Shown here piece after piece: positions 25,475 through 34,395 of a stretch of DNA of 64,000 bases. The translations under genes were made by a program, and so were the position numbers. Numbering within the stretch: the stretch's first letter is position 1; each line of letters begins with the position of its first letter. The DNA is from CAYPZL01 sp964415045 (GTDB lineage: Bacteria; Planctomycetota; Phycisphaerae; Sedimentisphaerales; Anaerobacaceae): positions 1-64,000 of the forward strand of contig CAYPZL010000002.1 of NCBI GenBank assembly GCA_964415045.1, given 5' to 3'. Under the pieces are notes generated by a model, which saw only the letters and a program-made list of their open reading frames with translations, was not told where the DNA came from and did not search any database.

Positions 25475-27205
25475 TCACGCCACGATTAGATTCTCGGACG
25501 CGGCGGTTCGCAGCACCTCTTCGAGGGACACGATGCCCGCCTTCACTTTCTCCATGCCGTCCAGTCGCAGGGGGATCATGCCTTTGGCCAGTGCCCGGGC
25601 CCGCAGAGCCTTGGTTGTGGCATGGTCGGTGATCATCTCGATGATCTCGTCGTCCGGCACGAGCAGCTCGTGGATGGCGATGCGGCCGGCGTAGCCGGTG
25701 TTGCGGCATTTACGACAGCCGACGCCGCGGTAGAACTTCTCCACGTCGCCGCACTCCGATTCGATTCTGCGCCGGATGCTGGGCGGCGGCTCGTATTCCG
25801 TTTTGCAGTTCGGGCAAATCTTCCGCACCAGTCGCTGGGCCAGGACGCCCTTGAGCGAAGCGCTGACCAGGTAGGGCGCGACCCGCAAATCCAGCAGGCG
25901 CGTCACGGCGCCGGCGGCATCGTTCGTATGCAGGGTGGACAGGACCAGGTGTCCCGTCAGGGCCGCCTGCACGGCGATGCTGGCCGTATCCTCGTCGCGA
26001 ATCTCGCCCACCATGATAATGTCGGGGTCCTGCCGCAACAGGCTGCGCAGCGCCGTGGAGAACTCGAACCCCACGGTCGTGCTCACCTGAAACTGGTTCA
26101 CACCGGCGATATTGCACTCCACCGGGTCCTCCACCGTGCAGATGTTCACCTCTTCGCCGTTCAATTCGGACAGAGCGGCATACAGGGTCGTGTTCTTCCC
26201 CGAGCCGGTCGGACCCGTCACCAGAACGATGCCGTTGGGCACCTGGATGACCTCGCGAAAGCGCAGCAGATTGTCGTACGTGAAGCCCAGCGATTCCAGG
26301 TTGTAGAGGATCTTCTGCGGATCGATCACGCGAATGACGACCTTTTCGCCGAAGTTCCCGGGCATGACCGAGACGCGCAGATCGATGGGGCGGCCTTCCA
26401 CCAGCACGTGAATGCCGCCGTCCTGCGGCAACCGCCGCTGGGCGATGTCCAGCTCCGCCATGATCTTGACGCGCGAGACGATGGCCGAATGCATCTGGTA
26501 CGGGGGCCGGATCTTCTCGTACAGCTTGCCGTCCACGCGGTAGCGCACACGCAGCTTCTTGTCGTCCGGCTCAATGTGAATGTCGCTGGCGTTCTCGCGC
26601 ACCGCGTTGTAGAGCAGGTAGTTCACCAGCTTGACGACGGGGGACTGCCCCGCCACTTCCTCCAGGTTGCTGATGTCCTGTGTGATGTTTTCGATCAAGC
26701 TAAACTCTTCGAGACCTTCATCATCGAGAATCTCGTCGATCACGAAGACGTTCGCCGCCGGCAGGTACGTTTGCAGTGTAGCCTTGATGTCCTTGCTGGT
26801 GGAGCAGACCACCTGCACTGTGCAGCCGCTGATCCTCTCGATCTCGTCGATGAGGAATACGTTGGTCGGCTCATTGACGGCCACCGTGAGCCGGTCATGC
26901 ACTTTAAATAGGGGCAGGACGATATGGGATTCGAGGAATTCACGCGGCAGAATCTCGACCGCCTTGGGATCGCACAGCTTCGGGCTGACCTGGGCGTAGG
27001 GGACTCCGTAGGCCTCCGCCAGAGCCGAGGCGATCTGATTCTCGGTGCAATAGCCCATTTCGATGAGCAATTCACCGAGCAGCTTACGGTGGCCCTTGTC
27101 GCGTTGTTCGGCCAGAGCCCGGTCGATCTGCTCCTCACTGACGACGCCGCGCGCCAACAGGAGCTGGCCGAGCTGCATCTTGTTCTCGAGCAGAATCTGA
27201 CTCAT
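25475..27205 (-). CDS. pilB: Type IV pilus / type II secretion assembly ATPase (PilB/GspE)
   Basis: A 576-residue hexameric ATPase that drives pilin addition. The N-terminus has two MshEN-like repeats (QLGQLLLARGVVSEEQIDRA at 11-30 and LLGELLIEMGYCTENQIASA at 42-61), but the RLG arginines that bind c-di-GMP in MshE are Gln and Leu. The NTPase core follows: Walker A GPTGSGKNTT (331-340), Asp box, Walker B IIMVGEIRDEDT (396-407) and the His box TGHLVLSTLHTNDA (417-430). A zinc site is CPNC then CRKC. Walker A residue 338 is Asn (codon AAC at 26192-26194) where the family has Thr or Ser. It follows the STAS gene by 33 bases. Function as assembly motor is likely; the Asn is unusual. Confidence 0.94.
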   Translation of the reverse strand: MSQILLENKMQLGQLLLARGVVSEEQIDRALAEQRDKGHRKLLGELLIEMGYCTENQIASALAEAYGVPYAQVSPKLCDPKAVEILPREFLESHIVLPLFKVHDRLTVAVNEPTNVFLIDEIERISGCTVQVVCSTSKDIKATLQTYLPAANVFVIDEILDDEGLEEFSLIENITQDISNLEEVAGQSPVVKLVNYLLYNAVRENASDIHIEPDDKKLRVRYRVDGKLYEKIRPPYQMHSAIVSRVKIMAELDIAQRRLPQDGGIHVLVEGRPIDLRVSVMPGNFGEKVVIRVIDPQKILYNLESLGFTYDNLLRFREVIQVPNGIVLVTGPTGSGKNTTLYAALSELNGEEVNICTVEDPVECNIAGVNQFQVSTTVGFEFSTALRSLLRQDPDIIMVGEIRDEDTASIAVQAALTGHLVLSTLHTNDAAGAVTRLLDLRVAPYLVSASLKGVLAQRLVRKICPNCKTEYEPPPSIRRRIESECGDVEKFYRGVGCRKCRNTGYAGRIAIHELLVPDDEIIEMITDHATTKALRARALAKGMIPLRLDGMEKVKAGIVSLEEVLRTAASENLIVA

Positions 27206-27238
27206 ACCCTACCTCGGTACGCCTGCACGATCAGCCGA

Positions 27239-27574
27239 TCATGCAAAGCTCTTGACCGCCTCGGCCAATTCGCTGTGACGGTCAAATTCGTTTCGCAACT
27301 GCGTGATCTCCAGGATCTTTTCGCAGTTCTCGTCGAGCCCCGCCAGCCGGAGCTGCGTCCGGTTCTCCCGGCAGTAGTCACGCACCCAGAGCAGCAGTTC
27401 CAGTCCCTGGCCGTCGATGAAGCTCACGTCGTTCATATTCAAGACGATACCGGTCCGCTGCTGCGAGAGCGTCTCGGCGACGGTGTCTTTGAGAAGCTCC
27501 GCCAGATCGCCGTCGATCTCCCCCTGCAGCTCGATCACGGTCACATTGTTATAGTTTTGTGTGTTGATTCTCAT
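27239..27574 (-). CDS. STAS domain protein (anti-sigma-factor antagonist type)
   Basis: A 111-residue single STAS domain. The fold is visible in VTVIELQGEIDGDLAELLKD (11-30) and GIVLNMNDVSFIDGQGLELL (42-61). The latter holds the D-x-S-x-I-D-G segment where anti-sigma antagonists have D-S-S-G. The residue normally phosphorylated is a Ser; here the site reads FIDGQG, so regulation by phosphorylation may be lost. Its ATG overlaps the HD-GYP gene stop (ATGA at 27571-27574). Within this pilus cluster it could act as a partner switch or scaffold. The partner protein (a kinase such as SpoIIAB) is not in the window. Confidence 0.88.
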   Translation of the reverse strand: MRINTQNYNNVTVIELQGEIDGDLAELLKDTVAETLSQQRTGIVLNMNDVSFIDGQGLELLLWVRDYCRENRTQLRLAGLDENCEKILEITQLRNEFDRHSELAEAVKSFA

Positions 27575-29250
27575 CGCAAGAGAGTCCCCACCGCGGCGGT
27601 TCCGTACTCGGCGAGATCGCGGGCGCCGTAGATCTGGCTGCCGCCGTCCTGGATGGTATCCCAGAGGTACCGAATGTCACTTTCCAGCAATACCGTTGCG
27701 ATGTTCCGGTCGAACTGGGTGCCGAGACCTTCGCGGATCTCCTCCAGGGCCTGTTCCAGACTCATCGCATCGCGATACGTGCGCTTGGAGGTCATGGCGT
27801 CGAAGCTGTCGGCCAGACCGACGATCTTTCCGCTCAGCGGGATCTGGGCTTCGGCCAGACCATTGGGGTATCCCCTGCCGTCCATGCGTTCGTGGTGGCA
27901 CAGGACCCCCGGGACGATGTCCCGCATTTGCTTGATGCCGCGGAGAATGCTCGCGCCGATCAAGGGGTGGCGTTTGATGCATTCCATTTCCTCGTCGGTC
28001 AGCCGGCCGGTCTTGCGCAGCACGCGTTCGTCGATGCCGATTTTCCCGATATCATGGAGGAGTCCGGCCAGATATATCGTATGGACCTGCTCCTCGTCCA
28101 GCGGTTCGGGATCGGTAATCCGTTCGGCGATCCAGCGCGAGATGACCGCCACTCTCTCCGAATGGCCGCGCGTGTACTGGTCCTTGGCGTCGATGCTGTT
28201 GGTCAGGGCCTTCAGGGAGCCCACAAAGAGTTCCTTGAGGTCCTTGAAAAGCCTGCCGTTCTCGATGAACACGGCGCAGCCGCTCGCGACCGAGGTGAAC
28301 AGCTTCACGTCCGTGCTGTCGAAGTCCAGCTTATCGATGCGATTGACCGCCACCATCAGCCCGATAATGGCGGGAGCGTGGCCGGCCCGCGCGCCGTGGG
28401 AATCGCTCTTTTCCTTGGCGCACAGGGGTACGGCAATGATATTCCGGATAGTTCCGGGCCAGTCGAACTTGAACGGCGAATCCACCTCGCTGTCGAGAAG
28501 CGCTTCCTGGCCCAGGCGCAATTCCTCGGCCAACCGGGCGTGCAGGAGGGCGGCGGTGCGATCGTCAATATCGATCAGCCCCGATCCGGCGGCAACCACG
28601 AATTTCATATCGCCGTCGACGCGCCGTTGCAGCAAGACACTGATGCCCTCGACCAGCACGGTATCGGTCAGACTGTCGCAGGCGAGCTGCAGAAAATTCG
28701 TGTCCGACTCGGTGACGTGCATGTTCGTGCTGATCTTGTGAAGCAGCACCAGCTCCTCGTAAACGCGGGCGAGCTCGGTGCCGACCATTTCGATTTGCTC
28801 TTCGGTACGAATCATCGTACGAAAGCTCCAGGCGACCAGCCGAAGCAGCTCGCTGAAGTACGGCTCGCCGGCCGCTGGCTGATTGCCTTGACGCGGCGCA
28901 GCGCCCTCGCCCAGATCGATGATGGCGACGCCAGCCGGAGGTCGAGGGCCGTTGGCCGTCGCGGGAGGCGTCAAAGCCACGGCCAGGAGACGGTGCGCAT
29001 CCGAAAGGCACCAGATCCGCGCGTCCGCATCCTTCTCGGAGCCGTCGGCGCTCGTACGGAGCACATGTTCGCCGGCATCCACGATCACCTGCGGGTCGCT
29101 CTCGAACGACCCGGCACTGAGGAGAATCTCAATCCGACCGCTCGAGTCCACAACGGCGAAGTTGACGCCGAACCGGCCCGCTCGTTCTCCGAACGCCTCC
29201 AATTCCCGTCGTTGCGCCGACGTCAGTCTGAGTGGGGTCGTGGTCACCAT
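27571..29250 (-). CDS. GAF and HD-GYP domain phosphodiesterase
   Basis: A 559-residue cytoplasmic signalling protein. Residues 160-345 contain a GAF-like sensor (VLVEGISVLLQRRVDGDMKF and later IIGLMVAVNRIDKLDFDSTD). Residues 345-520 are an HD-GYP domain: GHSERVAVISRWIAERI, HDIGKIGI (the HD pair and lysine), HPLIGASIL and HHERMDGRGYPNGL (the GYP loop). HD-GYP enzymes break down the second messenger c-di-GMP. All metal-binding His/Asp residues seen in active members appear kept. Its stop overlaps the STAS gene start and it follows the receiver gene by 46 bases, placing it inside a kinase-receiver-phosphodiesterase-STAS block of the pilus cluster. Confidence 0.92.
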   Translation of the reverse strand: MVTTTPLRLTSAQRRELEAFGERAGRFGVNFAVVDSSGRIEILLSAGSFESDPQVIVDAGEHVLRTSADGSEKDADARIWCLSDAHRLLAVALTPPATANGPRPPAGVAIIDLGEGAAPRQGNQPAAGEPYFSELLRLVAWSFRTMIRTEEQIEMVGTELARVYEELVLLHKISTNMHVTESDTNFLQLACDSLTDTVLVEGISVLLQRRVDGDMKFVVAAGSGLIDIDDRTAALLHARLAEELRLGQEALLDSEVDSPFKFDWPGTIRNIIAVPLCAKEKSDSHGARAGHAPAIIGLMVAVNRIDKLDFDSTDVKLFTSVASGCAVFIENGRLFKDLKELFVGSLKALTNSIDAKDQYTRGHSERVAVISRWIAERITDPEPLDEEQVHTIYLAGLLHDIGKIGIDERVLRKTGRLTDEEMECIKRHPLIGASILRGIKQMRDIVPGVLCHHERMDGRGYPNGLAEAQIPLSGKIVGLADSFDAMTSKRTYRDAMSLEQALEEIREGLGTQFDRNIATVLLESDIRYLWDTIQDGGSQIYGARDLAEYGTAAVGTLLR

Positions 29251-29296
29251 AGTTGTCTTTGCGTATCCTTCAAGTTGAAAAGACGGTTCTCTGCGT

Positions 29297-29689
29297 TCAA
29301 TGCTGCAACGCCAGCTCCTGCTGGTGCAGGATATCCTGGAGGGTCTTGAGCAGTTCCTTCGGACTGAAGGGCTTGCTCAGACAGGCCGAGACGCCGAGCG
29401 TCTCCTGCTGCTCCTGCGTCACGGCGAAGCTCCGCGCCGTCAGCAGCACGACGGGCACATGACGGGTTTCCTTGTTCGCACGCAGTTTTTCGATCAGCTC
29501 GATGCCCGTCATGACCGGCATCTGGTAATCGGTCACCACGATGTCCGGCTTCTCCTCGCACGTCAGCTCGTACGCCTCGGCGCCGTTGTTGGCGGAGACA
29601 ACGTCGTACCCGTTGTTCCGCAGCTTGATCGCCACCACGTGGATAATGTGAATTTCGTCGTCTGCAATAAGAATCTTATTGCCGGTCAT
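29297..29689 (-). CDS. Single-domain response regulator (CheY-like)
   Basis: A 130-residue receiver with no output domain. The acidic pair is in KILIADDEIHIIH (5-17), the phospho-acceptor Asp is in IVVTDYQMPVMTG (about 50-62), the conserved Thr is in VVLLTARS and the Lys in CLSKPFSPKELL. ATG 29689 begins the receiver directly; longer frames upstream run antisense to nothing and are ignored. It is transcribed 67 bases after the histidine kinase, which is its obvious phospho-donor, and 46 bases before the HD-GYP gene. It may act by binding the ATPase, the HD-GYP protein or the STAS protein. Confidence 0.92.
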   Translation of the reverse strand: MTGNKILIADDEIHIIHVVAIKLRNNGYDVVSANNGAEAYELTCEEKPDIVVTDYQMPVMTGIELIEKLRANKETRHVPVVLLTARSFAVTQEQQETLGVSACLSKPFSPKELLKTLQDILHQQELALQH

Positions 29690-29756
29690 TTTCGTCCGCT
29701 CCAAAGTTGAGTATGGATCATTCCTCCTCCGTGGTCTTACGCTGCGTCGTCCGATG

Positions 29757-31211
29757 TTACGTGGCTTCGGCCAGTTCGACCTTTGCCAGAGGCAGCTCGA
29801 AGCCAAAGGTGCTTCCGGCTCCCACCTGGCTGGTAACAAACACTCGGCCGTTGTGGATTCTCTCGACAATTTGCTTGACCAGGTTTAGACCGAGGCCCGT
29901 CCCTTTCGCTTGTTTGTTGTTGGCGCCGACGCGGTAGAACTTGTCGAAGACATGCTCGATTTCGTCCTCGGGGATTCCCACGCCGGTATCGGTCACGGTC
30001 ACCTGGGCCCGGCCCGTGGTTTCGTCCACCGCCGTGCGAACCGTAACGGAACCGCCGGCCGGAGTGTATTTCACCGCGTTGCTGAGCAGGTTCACGATGA
30101 CCTGCGACATCATGTCCCGGTCCGCATACACCTGATCGTAAACGATCGGCGCCGGCCCGGTCACGCTGATGTTCTTCTCCTCGGCATAGCTTCGGATCAT
30201 GCTCATCTGCTGTTCGATCAGGATCGTCAGGCTCGCCGGCTCCTTGGCGGTCTTCATCAGGCCCGACTCGATACGCGAGACGTTCAGGATATCCTCGATA
30301 AGACGATTCAGGCGTTGGGCCTGGCTCTGAATGATGCCGTAGAATTCTTTGCGCGTGTCTTCGTCGTCGGCCTCTCCATCCACCAGCATTTCGGAGTAGG
30401 CCGTGATGGACGCCAAGGGCGTCTTGAGCTCGTGCGAGACGTGGCTGATGAAGTCGTTCTTCATCTGGGAGATTTCCTTCTCGCGCGTGACGTCGTGCAA
30501 CACCGCCACCACTCCCAGGACGGTCTGGCCCTCCTGAACGCATGAGACGATCGTGTCAAACGTGTGCAACTCCTGTTCCAGCCCGAACGTCAGCTCGCGC
30601 CGGGTTCCCTCCACTCTGCTCTGAGCGCTCTGTTGGAGAAACTGCACGAATTCCTGGTGACGTTCGCCACAAATGTCGCTGAGGGGACGATGCCGGTCGG
30701 CTTCGAGATCGAATCCCAGGAGCCGCGCCGCCGGCGCGTTGGCCATGGTCAACCGGTTATGGTCGTCCAGAACCACCACCGCGTCGCGCAGACTATAGAG
30801 GATGGCCTCGGTATGCTGCTTTTGGCGTTCCGAGAGGCGGGCGCGGATACGGAGATCGCTGAGCTCGCTCTCGAGCTGCTCGACGAGGGCCTCCCGGTCC
30901 TCAAGACCGGCCTGGAGCGTTCGGACCGCATTGCCGCGGCCCCGGAGCTTCTTCTCCTGCGACGGGGCGTCGTGCTTCGAGCGAAGCTGTCTGGCTATGG
31001 ACGTGATCGCCCGGGCGAGCCGATGATGGCACACACCCAGGAAGATCACGCCCACAGCCCCGACGGCGTACATAGTGAGGCACAATGCCGCAAGCGGATT
31101 GCGCCACCCTGCCCCGATGCCAGAATGATACGACCCGGCCAGGGCCGCCGCACACAGGGCGACCAGCGCCATGGTGACGGCGACCCAGACCAAGCTCTCT
31201 TGGCTTCTCAA
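29757..31211 (-). CDS. Membrane sensor histidine kinase with PAS domain
   Basis: A sensor kinase of about 484 residues. Two N-terminal membrane helices (VWVAVTMALVALCAAALAG and LTMYAVGAVGVIFLGVC) flank a short periplasmic loop. A coiled-coil segment follows, then a PAS domain (AVVVLDDHNRLTMANAPAAR), HisKA with SHELKTPLASITAYSEM (His phosphosite) and a HATPase core (VIVNLLSNAVKYTPAGGSV, DTGVGIPEDEIEHVF, GTGLGLNLVKQI). The start is set at TTG 31211 because GGAGGAG lies six bases upstream; GTG 31214 or TTG 31310 are possible and the latter overlaps the secretin gene. It pairs with the receiver at 29297-29689. Confidence 0.9.
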   Translation of the reverse strand: MRSQESLVWVAVTMALVALCAAALAGSYHSGIGAGWRNPLAALCLTMYAVGAVGVIFLGVCHHRLARAITSIARQLRSKHDAPSQEKKLRGRGNAVRTLQAGLEDREALVEQLESELSDLRIRARLSERQKQHTEAILYSLRDAVVVLDDHNRLTMANAPAARLLGFDLEADRHRPLSDICGERHQEFVQFLQQSAQSRVEGTRRELTFGLEQELHTFDTIVSCVQEGQTVLGVVAVLHDVTREKEISQMKNDFISHVSHELKTPLASITAYSEMLVDGEADDEDTRKEFYGIIQSQAQRLNRLIEDILNVSRIESGLMKTAKEPASLTILIEQQMSMIRSYAEEKNISVTGPAPIVYDQVYADRDMMSQVIVNLLSNAVKYTPAGGSVTVRTAVDETTGRAQVTVTDTGVGIPEDEIEHVFDKFYRVGANNKQAKGTGLGLNLVKQIVERIHNGRVFVTSQVGAGSTFGFELPLAKVELAEAT

Positions 31212-31272
31212 CACAACTCCTCCGAATCTGTTGATGGCCGTTATACGTCTCTTTTCATCACCGATACGACGA

Positions 31273-33114
31273 TTAGCGTCGTACCCAGTTTTCGGCTTCC
31301 TGTCCGTCAATATCTTCCATGACGATGCTGTCGATCCTCTTGTACTCCTCGGGATCGGTCTCTGCGATAATCCTTTCTCTCAAGCGCAGGGCTTCGAGAT
31401 AGGTCGGTCGCATCATCAGTGCGACTTTGAGGTTGTACATGGCCTTCTCGATATCGCCCTCGAGATAGTACTTGGCGGCCCGGGCATAGGCGTCATCGGC
31501 CAGGCGCGTCCTGTCGATGGCCTGCAAGCCCTTCTTGGCCGCTTCGCGCTTGAGCCGGATGTCGTCGGCACGGTCCTCTCCGTTGGTCTCGGAAGGCTCT
31601 TCGATGATGTGCGGCGTCAGCAAAATGATGACCTCTTCACGCTGCGACGCATCGGTCGTGCCCCGGAACAGGGAACCGACCAGAGGCAGATTCCCGAGCA
31701 CCGGCACCTGCTGCCGCGTGGAGGTGATCACGTCACGGAACAGACCGCCGATGACGATCGTTTCGCCGTCTTTGACGATGACGTTCGTCTTCAGCTCGGT
31801 CGTCTTTTCGGTCGGCACCTTGTCTTCATTCAACGACGCGTCACTGTCCTTCGGATAGATATCCATCCGAATGTACCCGTCGCTGGCGATGTAGGGACGG
31901 AAGACCAGTTGCGTACCGGTTTGCAGGAACTCGACGCTGCCGGAGGTGGCGACGCCGCCCTGGCCGATCGTCGTGCTGCTGCGATAGCCAAGGTTGGTAC
32001 CGATCAGGACCGACCCTTCCTGCTTGTTCACCGCCAGGATCTTGGTGTTGGCAAGAATGGTCACATCCGTGACGCTTTCCAGCGCCGTAATGAACATGCG
32101 GAAGTCCCCGCAACTGATGCCGACGCGCAGGCCGTTGCCGCCCTGCGTGGCGAAACCGAACGTCTCAATCGGCGTTCCGTCGCCGGCCAGCGAGCTGATC
32201 GTCTGAATCGGATAGGTTGCTTCCGACCCACGGTCGATAGACGTATCCGTGACGATAGTCTCGGTCGCGGCCGTACCGTCGAGTGTGGCGCCGCCGGCGA
32301 AGTTCCAATCCACGCCGAACTCCATGCCTTCGGTCAGCAACGCGCTCATGATCGTCGCTTCGACCAGGACCTGCTGAGGCCTCGTGTCGATCTGACGAAT
32401 GACCGCTTCGGCTTTCTCGATGTTCTCGGGGTAATCGTACAGAACGAGCATGTCGTTCAAGGCCATATCGTCACCACCGCCTTTGCTGGAGATTCCCCCA
32501 CCACTGGCGCCGCCGGCGCCGCCCGTCGTGGAAATGGAACCTTCAGCAGCGGTGGTCGTCTCGATCTTGGCGCTGTCGCTGAGCACCGTCTGGACGAGCT
32601 TCTTGGCTTCCTCGGCGGTGATGTAGTACAGCGTGACGACCTTGTACGTCATCCGCTCCGGATCATTCTTGATCTTCTTGTACTCGTCGACCGTATAGAC
32701 CCTGACGAAATCCCCGTCCTGCTGATACTTGAAGCCGTGTCCCAGGACGGCGTCGAGGGCCTGCTCGAACGTTACGTTGTACAGCCGGCTGACCGTCAGC
32801 TCTCCGGTGACCTGCGGCGAAGGCACGATGTTCTTCTTGCACAGGGCCGCCAGCAGACGCAGTCCGTCGCGAATGGTGCTTTCCTTCTGGAAGGCGATGA
32901 ATTTGATCATCACCCCTTCCTCGGAGAAGTCCACCTGCGGTTCGTTCACATCCATGCTCTCCTCCACCACTGCCGCGGGTACGGCGCTGGCAAAGGGGTC
33001 CGGTTCGGCCGCCCACACCTGCCCCGCGATCAGAACAAGCAGCACGGCGTAGAGCCATCGGCTCTTCCATTTGAAACGCGCTCTCTTACTGTTCTTGTCA
33101 TCATACATAATCAT
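31273..33114 (-). CDS. pilQ: Secretin (type IV pilus PilQ / type II secretion GspD) with C-terminal TPR
   Basis: A 613-residue outer-membrane pore subunit. It has a signal peptide (WLYAVLLVLIAGQVWA, cleaved near AEPDP), an N0/N1-like region (LRLLAALCKKNIVPSPQVTG), a Gly/Ser-rich spacer (TTGGAGGASGGGISSKGG), then the secretin core: PQQVLVEATIMSALLTEGME, VPVLGNLPLVGSLFRGTT and EEVIILLTPHIIEEP. After the core there is an unusual ~100-residue tail with one TPR unit (AAKYYLEGDIEKAMYNLKVA). The start may be ATG 33114 or 33108; AGGAGT is one and seven bases upstream respectively, so 33108 is better spaced. It follows the PilP-like gene by 68 bases. Confidence 0.93.
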   Translation of the reverse strand: MIMYDDKNSKRARFKWKSRWLYAVLLVLIAGQVWAAEPDPFASAVPAAVVEESMDVNEPQVDFSEEGVMIKFIAFQKESTIRDGLRLLAALCKKNIVPSPQVTGELTVSRLYNVTFEQALDAVLGHGFKYQQDGDFVRVYTVDEYKKIKNDPERMTYKVVTLYYITAEEAKKLVQTVLSDSAKIETTTAAEGSISTTGGAGGASGGGISSKGGGDDMALNDMLVLYDYPENIEKAEAVIRQIDTRPQQVLVEATIMSALLTEGMEFGVDWNFAGGATLDGTAATETIVTDTSIDRGSEATYPIQTISSLAGDGTPIETFGFATQGGNGLRVGISCGDFRMFITALESVTDVTILANTKILAVNKQEGSVLIGTNLGYRSSTTIGQGGVATSGSVEFLQTGTQLVFRPYIASDGYIRMDIYPKDSDASLNEDKVPTEKTTELKTNVIVKDGETIVIGGLFRDVITSTRQQVPVLGNLPLVGSLFRGTTDASQREEVIILLTPHIIEEPSETNGEDRADDIRLKREAAKKGLQAIDRTRLADDAYARAAKYYLEGDIEKAMYNLKVALMMRPTYLEALRLRERIIAETDPEEYKRIDSIVMEDIDGQEAENWVRR

Positions 33115-33182
33115 ACTCCTGCTCTTTCAAATTCACGTTATTAGAAACGCTTGGGATTTGACGATTTCAAATCGACTTCGAT

Positions 33183-33791
33183 TCACTTTCTCACATCAAG
33201 ATACTGCGCGAGCTTCAGCGTCAGTTGTGTGCCTCTACATCCAATAAGTACGGCATCTTCATAAATGCGTAACACTTCGAATTCGCATGTGTCGGAGCCG
33301 TCTGTGGCGGTGAGCTTGTCCCCGACCGACAACAACTCGTCATTGACGAACGCCTTGGGATTCTCACTCCACAGCACCGCCTCCAGTCTCAATTTCTCTG
33401 CAAGTCTAATGGCCACTTCTTGAGCATGATCGGAAGAGACTACGTGTACTTCTGTGCCGGTATTTGCGTTTTGCTCGCGCGCGGCCCGGCGAAACGCTTC
33501 CCAGTCGCGTGCGGCAAAGAAATCTCGATTGATACCGTCATTTCGTCCCAGAACCTTGGGTAAGGCAACAAAACGGACGTTAAGGTCCGGCTGCGCCGCC
33601 GGCTGTTGCGCGCCCGCCGGTGCGGGCGCCGCCCCTGCCGAATTCGGCTTCCTGCCCGTGAGCACTCGAATCCACATGAGCGTCATCACGGCAAAAAGCG
33701 AGAACGCCACGACCGTCTTCTTGCGATCGGCGGCCAGGTAACGCAGGGAAGAGCTTGCCCTGGGAACGCGTTTTCTTCGGTTACGCATCAT
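33183..33791 (-). CDS. PilP/GspC-like membrane protein of the pilus cluster
   Basis: A 202-residue bitopic protein. A basic N-terminus is followed by one membrane helix (KTVVAFSLFAVMTLMWIRVL), a Pro/Ala-rich linker (AGAAPAPAGAQQPAAQPD) and a small C-terminal domain (VGDKLTATDGSDTCEFEVLR then IYEDAVLIGCRGTQLTLKL). The C-terminal part is like the HR/PilP beta-domain that links the inner-membrane PilN-PilO ring to the secretin. I call it by position: the 3' end of pilO overlaps its start by 11 bases and the secretin follows. Sequence alone would not identify it. Confidence 0.68.
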   Translation of the reverse strand: MMRNRRKRVPRASSSLRYLAADRKKTVVAFSLFAVMTLMWIRVLTGRKPNSAGAAPAPAGAQQPAAQPDLNVRFVALPKVLGRNDGINRDFFAARDWEAFRRAAREQNANTGTEVHVVSSDHAQEVAIRLAEKLRLEAVLWSENPKAFVNDELLSVGDKLTATDGSDTCEFEVLRIYEDAVLIGCRGTQLTLKLAQYLDVRK

Positions 33792-34395
33792 CCTTCACAC
33801 TTTTTTCAGACCTCTCGGCAGCCAGATCACCGCTCTTGGGCTGCCTTTGCGGGCGGTAGAAAATAACCGCCTCCGTATGCATGCTGACCTCTCCGGTGTA
33901 CTCGCCGTCGTTGTTCAAAACGGCCTTCTCGATACGCACCAGCCTCTCCATGGCCTGAAAATCCCGGAAGAAGCCGAAAACATCATTGAGGCTGCCTTTA
34001 CAGTTCATCTGGACCGGAATACAGTTGACGCCGCCGCATTCGACATCGCTTTGCGGAACGATGTTCTGCTCTGTCAAATTATGCGTATTCATAATGAGGG
34101 CGATATCCTGTAGAAACGCGCCCAGCGATCCCTTGGCCGGAACGTACGTCTCGTAGTTTTTCACAATCTCTTCGACGTGATGGAGACGCTTCTTAAGTTT
34201 CGGCAATTCCCTGCTTTGCGCGGCGGCGGTCGTGATGGCGCGCACCTGTTTTGCCTTGGCCTGTTTCAGGGACTGCAAACGCTGCCGCGAGGGCATGTAC
34301 CCATAAAATATGAAGTCGGCCACGAAAAGAAAGCCGATGAGATACACCCACATCTGCTGTCTCCGGCCCGACGTTTTGGATGCGATCTTATTCAT
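33781..34395 (-). CDS. pilO: PilO-like type IV pilus alignment protein
   Basis: A 204-residue bitopic protein of the PilMNOP inner-membrane assembly. It has one membrane helix (MWVYLIGFLFVADFIFYGYM), a coiled coil (LKKRLHHVEEIVKNYETYVP), then a ferredoxin-like domain (LGAFLQDIALIMNTHNLTEQ and FFRDFQAMERLVRIEKAVLN), the normal PilO pattern. ATG 34395 overlaps the stop of the PilN gene (TGATG); a GTG lies one codon before. Its 3' end overlaps the PilP-like gene. PilO pairs with PilN and connects PilM in the cytoplasm with the secretin in the outer membrane. Confidence 0.85.
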   Translation of the reverse strand: MNKIASKTSGRRQQMWVYLIGFLFVADFIFYGYMPSRQRLQSLKQAKAKQVRAITTAAAQSRELPKLKKRLHHVEEIVKNYETYVPAKGSLGAFLQDIALIMNTHNLTEQNIVPQSDVECGGVNCIPVQMNCKGSLNDVFGFFRDFQAMERLVRIEKAVLNNDGEYTGEVSMHTEAVIFYRPQRQPKSGDLAAERSEKSVKDDA

